Positions 14,344-19,970 of a stretch of 19,970 nucleotides of DNA are shown here, one piece after another. The notes under the pieces are model-generated. The model searched no databases and was not told the origin of the DNA. It saw nothing but the letters and a program-made list of their open reading frames with translations. Source of the DNA: DATKWV01 sp035529405 (GTDB lineage: Bacteria; Planctomycetota; Phycisphaerae; Sedimentisphaerales; Anaerobacaceae); assembly GCA_035529405.1 (NCBI GenBank), contig DATKWV010000083.1:1-19970 (forward strand), read 5' to 3'. Both the position numbers and the translations under genes were made by a program. Numbering within the stretch: position 1 is the first letter of the stretch; every line of letters begins with the position of its first letter.

Positions 14344-14521
14344 GCTTTAATTCTTCAAAAATTGCTTCGAGAAAGAAAATTCTTAATTGTTCAAGGTAAT
14401 TTTGGTAGTATTATTGATATTGAAAGGTCTGGATTATGGTTTCAAAGCGTTTAAATGGGAAATGTCAGTTTAATATCGTGGAAAATACAAGGTTTTCTTT
14501 TATAGTATTGTGAGGTGAGCA

Positions 14522-15946
14522 ATGAAAGATAAAGGTAAAATTTCCAGAAGAGCTTTTGTTAAAGGTGCGACGGCTTCACTTGCGGTCACAACAACGGCTT
14601 TCGGTAATTCGGATAAAAAAAACAAGCCTCTTAAACAAATCTCAAAAAAGAAAAATCAAATAAAGAAAAAGGTTCTAACTGCAGTAGATAATTTACGTGA
14701 CGACCTTATTCAACTGGTCTGTGAAACGGTAAAGATCCCCAGTGTAACTCCTGGATATCCTGGTCCTAAATACGACTCGGCCGATGGCGGTGAAACGAAA
14801 GTAGCAAAATACCTTAAACCGGTTTTGGAAGAAATAGGTCTCAAGACAGATATGTGGGAACAGGAAAAAGGTCGTGCCAACATAGTTGGCACCTTAAAAG
14901 GCTCAGGCAACGGCAAATCTTTGATTTTTAACGGCCACATTGATGTAGTGCCGTCAGGTTCGCCAGAGATGTGGACCGCTGCCAAACCCTGGAGTGGAAA
15001 AATTGCCGATGGAAAAATTTGGGGGCGAGGCTCCTGCGATATGAAAGGCGGCAATGCTGCCGCGATTATAGCATTAAAAGCTGTCCTAAATGCCGGATAC
15101 AGACCCCAGGGCGATGTAATACTCGAATATGTCGTCGGAGAAGAACTGATGCATACTGCCGCCGGCATCGGTGCTGTTATCGAACGCGGCTACAGGGCAG
15201 ATGCGGCAATCGTCGCAGAGCCTTCCGCACCGCCTTACCGATTGGCAATTGCTCCCACGTCAACCGGAATGCTCCTTATGCGTGTCACTGTTAAGGGCAA
15301 AGCAGTGCACTCCTCGATGAGATCTGAATTGGTTCGCGCAGGAGGCGCAGGCGCAAAGGTAGGTGTCAACTCAATTGATAAAGTTATGATTATTTACCAG
15401 GCCCTTAATCAGCTTGAAGACCAATGGGGACAGGCCAAAAGCCATCCTATGTACACTCGGCCGGGGCATTTCACTATCCATCCAGGAGTAATTACAGGAG
15501 GGCCAGTCGGCGCTTTTCTAATATCGGACGAAAGTAAAATTGAATATTACATCAGTCACGCTCCACAGGATACACCGGAACAAGTGAAAGAAGAAGTTGA
15601 GGCACAGATCGACATGTTTGCTAAAACAGATTCCTGGCTGCGTGAGAATCCCCCAAAAGTTGAGTGGCTTGTGTGGTGGCCGCCTTATGATGTCTCTGCA
15701 GAGGCCCCTATTTGTAAAGCCGTTGCTGCTGCCTATGAAGCTGCTTTGGAGGAAGACGCCAAATATTATGGGTTTGCAGCCGTCGACGATGCTGCCTTCT
15801 TGAACCGGGCAGGTATTCCAGCTATTTCTATCGGTCCCGGCAGCTTAGCCGTTGCTCATGCCCCAAATGAATATGTTGAGATCGCTGAACTGGTCGATGC
15901 AGCAAAGATTTATGCTCTGTCAATTATTGAATGGTGCGGAGTTTAA
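14522..15946 (+). CDS. Tat-exported M20 family metallopeptidase (ArgE/DapE-like)
   Basis: 474 residues. A twin-arginine signal opens it: S8-R-R-A-F-V-K-G followed by a weakly hydrophobic stretch to about residue 28, then a lysine-rich segment. The M20 domain has all metal and catalytic residues: H139 and D141 (N-G-H-I-D-V-V), bridging D173 (S-C-D-M-K-G-G), base E207 and ligand E208 (V-G-E-E-L), E233 (A-E-P-S) and H446 (A-H-A-P-N-E). H263 in the lid domain (A-V-H-S-S) is also kept. It should hydrolyse an amide bond of an N-acylated amino acid or small peptide, outside the cytoplasm, which is unusual for ArgE/DapE-type enzymes. The ATG at 14522 follows GAGGTG by four bases. The gene after it, on the same strand at 43 bases, encodes an FG-GAP lipoprotein; the two probably share a message. 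Confidence 0.9.
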   Translation: MKDKGKISRRAFVKGATASLAVTTTAFGNSDKKNKPLKQISKKKNQIKKKVLTAVDNLRDDLIQLVCETVKIPSVTPGYPGPKYDSADGGETKVAKYLKPVLEEIGLKTDMWEQEKGRANIVGTLKGSGNGKSLIFNGHIDVVPSGSPEMWTAAKPWSGKIADGKIWGRGSCDMKGGNAAAIIALKAVLNAGYRPQGDVILEYVVGEELMHTAAGIGAVIERGYRADAAIVAEPSAPPYRLAIAPTSTGMLLMRVTVKGKAVHSSMRSELVRAGGAGAKVGVNSIDKVMIIYQALNQLEDQWGQAKSHPMYTRPGHFTIHPGVITGGPVGAFLISDESKIEYYISHAPQDTPEQVKEEVEAQIDMFAKTDSWLRENPPKVEWLVWWPPYDVSAEAPICKAVAAAYEAALEEDAKYYGFAAVDDAAFLNRAGIPAISIGPGSLAVAHAPNEYVEIAELVDAAKIYALSIIEWCGV

Positions 15947-15989
15947 TCGAGCTTGTCGACTTACGTCTATTCATTGAAAGGAGTCCGAA

Positions 15990-17237
15990 ATGATTTACAC
16001 AGGTAATGCGATAGGAACGAAGAAGATGTATATTGGAGTTACAGTACCGATTACTCTCATGTGTTTTGTCTTGTGCTCATGTAATCGGCAGATTCCAGAA
16101 CAGACAAAGCTGTCTTTCCAGAGCGTAACAGTGGCAAGTGATGCCAATCTATGGTGGGCCAGGGCATTGGGAGATATCAACAAGGATGGGACGCTGGATG
16201 TTGTATTGCAGAATGACAATGGCCATGGAGGTTGGTTGGGCTGGTACGAAGCAAAAAATGGCGGCCTGTCATGGCAGCGTCATATAATTGCAACGGAAGC
16301 TCCTGGCGGGGGCGGCTTCGCTGGTGGAGACATGGAGGTTGGAGATATTGACAATGACGGCGATCTGGATATTCTCGGATTTAAACATCCGGGAGGGTGG
16401 GAAAAAGAGGGGGCGCCTACTGACATTTTCTGGTACGAGAATCCGGATTGGAAGCATCATCTAATAGGGCAGGCGCCAGCCTTCATTAAGGATATAAGCC
16501 TGGCGGACTTCAATGGAGATAACAGGTTGGATATTGTGGCTATAACAGATAAAGAGAGCAAATGTGTTATCTTCAGACAAAATAGGCCGGACAGTTGGAC
16601 CAAAGTGCAGGATTTTAAGATCAGGAACCTCCACGAAGGTATGGATGTAGGTGACCTTGACGGTGATGGAGACATAGATATAGCAACTAACGGGTACTGG
16701 CTTGAGAATCCCAGTGGCAATCTCGAAAGCCAATGGATAATCCGCACAATCGATGATAAATGGCATAACCAGACCGGGGACTGGTCTAGAAATGCCACCA
16801 AGGTATTCTGCCGTGATATCACTGGTGACGGCAGGGCAGAGGTATTTATCTGTCATTCAGAACGAAAAGGATATCCGGTTTCCTGGTATGAGACGAACGA
16901 CCCTGAAAGTGGTCCATGGACAGAACATGTGATTATTAACGAGATGACTGCAACTCATACATTGCAGATATTTGATATGGACCTTGACGGGGACTACGAC
17001 GTTTTAGCGGGGGTTAACAAGAACAGGGCCAAGGTATTGGGAGTAACAAAATGGCCTGTTGTTATTTATCTTAATCAGGGAGACAACCAAACCTGGGAAC
17101 CATATTGCATTACCGAAGAGGGAATATATAACGGACAAATTGACGATCTGGAAGGTGATGGGGATTATGATATATTCAGATTGTCTACACATGATGCCAA
17201 AGAGTTTGAAGTGCTCATCAATAAGATGAAATATTGA
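15990..17237 (+). CDS. FG-GAP/VCBS repeat lipoprotein, seven repeats
   Basis: 415 residues. The N-terminus has a positive patch, a hydrophobic stretch and a lipobox L28-C-S-C31, so it is predicted to be a lipid-anchored surface or periplasmic protein. Seven calcium-loop repeats of the form D-x-D-x-D-G-x-x-D are spaced at 49-57 residues, starting near 61, 118, 172, 221, 275, 329 and 385 (for example G-D-L-D-G-D-G-D-I-D-I-A). Seven evenly spaced repeats fit a seven-bladed beta propeller of the integrin-alpha type. No catalytic domain is present, so a binding or scaffolding role is likely. The ATG at 15990 has AAGGAG six bases upstream. It lies 43 bases after the M20 gene, in the same orientation and of similar base composition. 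Confidence 0.88.
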   Translation: MIYTGNAIGTKKMYIGVTVPITLMCFVLCSCNRQIPEQTKLSFQSVTVASDANLWWARALGDINKDGTLDVVLQNDNGHGGWLGWYEAKNGGLSWQRHIIATEAPGGGGFAGGDMEVGDIDNDGDLDILGFKHPGGWEKEGAPTDIFWYENPDWKHHLIGQAPAFIKDISLADFNGDNRLDIVAITDKESKCVIFRQNRPDSWTKVQDFKIRNLHEGMDVGDLDGDGDIDIATNGYWLENPSGNLESQWIIRTIDDKWHNQTGDWSRNATKVFCRDITGDGRAEVFICHSERKGYPVSWYETNDPESGPWTEHVIINEMTATHTLQIFDMDLDGDYDVLAGVNKNRAKVLGVTKWPVVIYLNQGDNQTWEPYCITEEGIYNGQIDDLEGDGDYDIFRLSTHDAKEFEVLINKMKY

Positions 17238-17559
17238 ACACATAAACTTTTGCATCCATGAGCAGTTTCTTGTCAAGCTGGAAGCTGGAGTCCCGGACGA
17301 GGCCAAATCCGCGGCCTTCGGCCTTGCAATGACCGGCTTTGAAAAATTGGTTCTCTGTGTTCTCCGTGAGTTACTTCGGCACTTCGGCGGGGGTAAATGC
17401 AGGCTTTGCTCAGGATGAATTTTCTCGGTCTTTTTCATAGCGTATCATTTTGCACATAACTATATTTGTAAAAGACTAATTGCGGCAGAGGGGTGAATCG
17501 TTATAATGACCTTTGTGAATATCGAGGATTTAAGGACTTTATTTGTGGAGGTTCTGATA
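17238..17559. other. Repeat-bearing spacer before the CBM9/YCF48 gene
   Basis: 322 bases without a gene. It contains TTCTCTGTGTTCTCCGTGAG (17351-17370), a phrase I recall as a dispersed intergenic repeat in environmental bacteria; a run of CTTCGGC motifs (about 17374-17390); a relative of the 12081 repeat at 17399-17420; and then the promoter and ribosome site of the next gene. Confidence 0.55.
17480..17507 (+). promoter_or_regulatory. Candidate promoter of the CBM9/YCF48 gene
   Basis: TTGCGG (17480-17485), 16 bases, TATAAT (17502-17507). The start point would be near 17514, giving a leader of about 46 bases that ends in a strong GGAGGT ribosome site (17547-17552), seven bases before the ATG. 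Confidence 0.5.
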
Positions 17560-19970
17560 ATGAGACTTTTGAATCTTATTTTAGTGGCTACGGTGCTTTC
17601 AGCAGTTTCAGCTAATACCGCCGTCGCACAGAAACATATCGCCGCAGGTGACTATATCGAGCGGGGCGGTAACCGCCTTACCAGTGCGCTGTCGGAACCC
17701 GGCAGACAGTTGTCGGTTCAAAAAACACCTCCGAAAAGCAAACTGATTATATTAGACGCCCAAATGTCTGAAACCCACTGGCAGAACGCGCAGGTTATTC
17801 GTTCATTCGCAGACCCGGATGGGCGGGTGGAAAACACCACTGTCAGAGTCCTTTTCGACCGGGACAATATCTACCTGTTCTGGGATGTCGATGAGCAGCC
17901 GTCGGTAACGGCATCGGTAAAAGAAAACGATGCGGTTATAACCGGCGACGACTATGTCCAGATAAATCTCAAGCCTTCGGTCCCCGACAATATAAAACAC
18001 GGTCGGGACTACTATTACTCGATTGCCGTAAATCCCAGCGGTGCCGCCTGGGACTCATATTTCGACCCGTATCAAAAAGGCTACTTCTTCTCATCGTGGG
18101 ATTCGAGGGTCCAGGTTGCCACCCGCCAGGACGATAGCCGGTGGTTTGCCGAAATGATTATTCCCTTTGCGGGTCTGGATAATTATTCAGACCCGGGCTG
18201 GAAATGGAACCTCGATTTTGCTCACGCGGCAAAAACAGACCAGAACCAGCCTGCAGTAATTTATGCGCCCGAGGCCGGCATAACAGTCGAACAGGGAATA
18301 ATGGTCAGACGCAGCGACCTTGTCGGGTATTATTGGCCGCGAACCGAGTTTATGCAGGAGGTCAAACCCGCAAAGTGTGACACCGGAGAAAAAACCGTCA
18401 GCATAATGACAATTGAGAAAACGCCGGCGGTAAACGGCAGGTGCGACCAGGATTTATGGGCCGGCATCGATGCGATACAAATTCACTATCAGGACAAAAC
18501 AGGCAAGAAACTGTCCGCAGACACCGCTTCGGCAAAAATTGCCAATACCGGCCGGTACCTGTGTTTGAGCCTGCAGGCAGAGGGTGCGAAGGTACAGGAA
18601 AGTCCTCTCGGAGAGGCGCCGGCAAGCGACGGTATGGCCAAACAAACGGCAAATGTCAACGGCGTGTACATAGACACGTCCCTTTTTACCAATGAGTGCT
18701 TCTGGATACTGTTACAGCCTCGGCAGGCTGGTTCAGACAACGTACACAATCCTTACTATTTGATAACCGCCGACAACGCCGGCCGAATTGAGGGTATTTG
18801 TTATGACCGGTTCGGCGCACCTGACCGTAACTGGCAACCCGAAGCCACAGTCGATATTTACAATACCGCCGACGGCTGGGGTGCCGAAATCAGTATACCA
18901 CTTGGCAGCCTTGACCTGCCGGCCGAATGCTCAAGTAACTGGGGATTCAACGTCTTCCGTAACCGCCTGCTTACCGGCCGGCCAAAACCCGATATGCAGC
19001 TGCAGGCATGGGCATACACCGCATTTGACTTTCTAAATCCAGAGACTATGGGGACACTGGCCGGTATTAAAATAAACACCGCTGATATTGCGGCAGACGC
19101 TGTCGGCCGCAAAATAATTAACATTCGCAAAAAAATAAACGAATACGCTGGCGACCAGTTATTAAAACGGCTTGACAACCTCGAACTAAACACAACCGCC
19201 GGCCTTTGCGGCGCTGAAAAAATATTGGAACAAATCGACAGCAAGCTCGGCCTTCTCGATGCAAAAAAATATTACCAAGGTACCAACCACCCGGCAAAAG
19301 GCGGCTACCCCTTATTTGACGTTCAGCTCATCGGCAAGGCCGGCTGGGCAGTCGGTGCAATGGGTACGGTACTGCGAACCGATAACGGCGGCAAAACATG
19401 GCAAAGCGTGGAAATTGATACCGATGCCGACCTTTATCGCGTGTTTTTTGTAGATAAAAAAACGGGCTGGGCCGCCGGCGGACGCATACGAATGTCCGAG
19501 GATAACGAACTGATGCGACACGACCAGCGAGGCGGCTGGGGATATATCTTTCACACGCGCGACGGCGGCAGGACATGGCAATGCCAGTATGGCGAAAGAG
19601 GCAGACACCTGTTCGGACTGTACTTTACCGACAAAAAAACAGGCTATGCCTGCGGAGAAAGAGGTATATTGCTGAAAACCGACGACGGCGGTGACAACTG
19701 GGAACTGCTGGCGACAACAGGGACAATCAAATGGCTGTACGGCATCGCATTCAGGGACAAACTTAACGGCTTTGCCGTAGGTCAATCCGAAACGGTCATC
19801 CGCACATCGGACGCCGGAAAAACGTGGAGCGCAGTGGTCGCCCCCGCTGACCGTAAGTTCTACGATTTTCGCACTTTTTACCGCGATGTTACTTTCAACG
19901 GCTCAACAGGCTGCATCGTCGGACAGAACGGCTGTGGCCTTGTCTCCAGCGACGCCGGCCGAACATGGTC
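17560..19970 (+). CDS. Exported two-domain CBM9-like and YCF48/BNR-repeat protein (3' end outside window)
   Basis: The frame is open from the ATG at 17560 to the last base: at least 803 residues. Signal peptide about 1-24 (M-R-L-L-N-L-I-L-V-A, ending A-V-A-Q). Residues about 60-245 and 283-495 are two CBM9-like beta sandwiches; the first shows the usual V-R-V-L-F-D-R-D-N-I-Y-L-F-W-D-V-D strand pattern and D-D-Y-V-Q-I-N-L. A helical segment (about 514-570) leads to a propeller of YCF48/BNR type from about 588, with the recurring motif G-W-A-V-G then T-x-D-G-G-x-T-W (R-T-D-N-G-G-K-T-W, H-T-R-D-G-G-R-T-W, K-T-D-D-G-G-D-N-W, R-T-S-D-A-G-K-T-W). Such proteins sit on the cell surface or are secreted; sugar binding is likely for CBM9, but no enzyme domain is visible before the cut. 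GGAGGT seven bases upstream fixes the start. Confidence 0.85.
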   Translation, partial: MRLLNLILVATVLSAVSANTAVAQKHIAAGDYIERGGNRLTSALSEPGRQLSVQKTPPKSKLIILDAQMSETHWQNAQVIRSFADPDGRVENTTVRVLFDRDNIYLFWDVDEQPSVTASVKENDAVITGDDYVQINLKPSVPDNIKHGRDYYYSIAVNPSGAAWDSYFDPYQKGYFFSSWDSRVQVATRQDDSRWFAEMIIPFAGLDNYSDPGWKWNLDFAHAAKTDQNQPAVIYAPEAGITVEQGIMVRRSDLVGYYWPRTEFMQEVKPAKCDTGEKTVSIMTIEKTPAVNGRCDQDLWAGIDAIQIHYQDKTGKKLSADTASAKIANTGRYLCLSLQAEGAKVQESPLGEAPASDGMAKQTANVNGVYIDTSLFTNECFWILLQPRQAGSDNVHNPYYLITADNAGRIEGICYDRFGAPDRNWQPEATVDIYNTADGWGAEISIPLGSLDLPAECSSNWGFNVFRNRLLTGRPKPDMQLQAWAYTAFDFLNPETMGTLAGIKINTADIAADAVGRKIINIRKKINEYAGDQLLKRLDNLELNTTAGLCGAEKILEQIDSKLGLLDAKKYYQGTNHPAKGGYPLFDVQLIGKAGWAVGAMGTVLRTDNGGKTWQSVEIDTDADLYRVFFVDKKTGWAAGGRIRMSEDNELMRHDQRGGWGYIFHTRDGGRTWQCQYGERGRHLFGLYFTDKKTGYACGERGILLKTDDGGDNWELLATTGTIKWLYGIAFRDKLNGFAVGQSETVIRTSDAGKTWSAVVAPADRKFYDFRTFYRDVTFNGSTGCIVGQNGCGLVSSDAGRTW

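Larger units (their letters stand above)
13541..14521. other. Repeat-rich noncoding spacer
   Basis: 981 bases with no gene I can support. From left to right: two copies of a 16-bp direct repeat (13643, 13732), heptamer tandem repeats (13760-13801), TGGTTAAA-type repeats (13890-13933), a small CCCCT-A-AGGGG hairpin (13936-13946), a 14-bp tandem repeat (14158-14213), an inverted pair of a dispersed repeat (14213-14294) and a 40-bp inverted repeat (14304-14343). The last 180 bases are AT-rich and should contain the promoter of the M20 gene, but no box pair stands out. Confidence 0.65.

Noticed and set aside
17803..19785. Several open frames in other frames and on the opposite strand across the CBM9/YCF48 gene
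   Set aside because: They are shadows of a single + strand frame that is open from 17560 to the window end and has a signal peptide, domains and a strong ribosome site.

Overview
The window looks like chromosomal DNA of a Planctomycetota bacterium, most likely class Phycisphaerae (Sedimentisphaerales-type). This is inferred from the style of the genes: a secreted M64 peptidase ending in a dockerin-like EF-hand pair of the kind common in that group, CBM9/YCF48-type exported proteins, a Tat-exported M20 peptidase, a large pseudopilin set, and intergenic DNA full of short low-complexity and dispersed repeats. No rRNA or tRNA is present to confirm it.

Left part (1-3220, + strand): the tail of one pseudopilin gene and two complete pseudopilin genes (GspG-, GspH- and GspI-like), then a membrane sensor histidine kinase (HAMP-PAS-HisKA-HATPase) without a response regulator beside it. 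Convergent to this is a three-gene - strand operon (7628 to 3237): lexA, a DUF72 (YecE-like) protein and an error-prone DNA polymerase III alpha subunit (dnaE2/imuC). This resembles an SOS mutagenesis cassette, but the usual imuA and imuB genes are absent and DUF72 is in their place. The lexA-malQ divergent spacer carries several palindromes that are candidate operators, and malQ (4-alpha-glucanotransferase) runs the other way.

Middle part (9541-12300): a HigBA-like toxin-antitoxin pair behind a sharp promoter that has a perfect 8-2-8 palindrome between -35 and -10, then a secreted M64 (IgA-peptidase-like) metallopeptidase behind a perfect consensus promoter (TTGACA, 17 bp, TATAAT).

Right part (12299-19970): an Nramp-like transporter on the - strand that lacks the usual metal-binding signatures; almost 1 kb of repeat-rich noncoding DNA; a probable two-gene unit of Tat-exported M20 peptidase plus a seven-repeat FG-GAP lipoprotein; another repeat-rich spacer; and a large exported protein with two CBM9-like domains followed by YCF48/BNR-type propeller repeats, cut by the window end at 19970. 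This last gene begins at 17560 and has no stop codon in the window.

The most interesting points are the lexA-DUF72-dnaE2 cassette with its candidate operators, the degenerate PHP domain of its polymerase, the atypical Nramp-like transporter, and the dispersed repeat families concentrated in the long spacers. I did not find a CRISPR array, an integrase or a recognisable insertion sequence.
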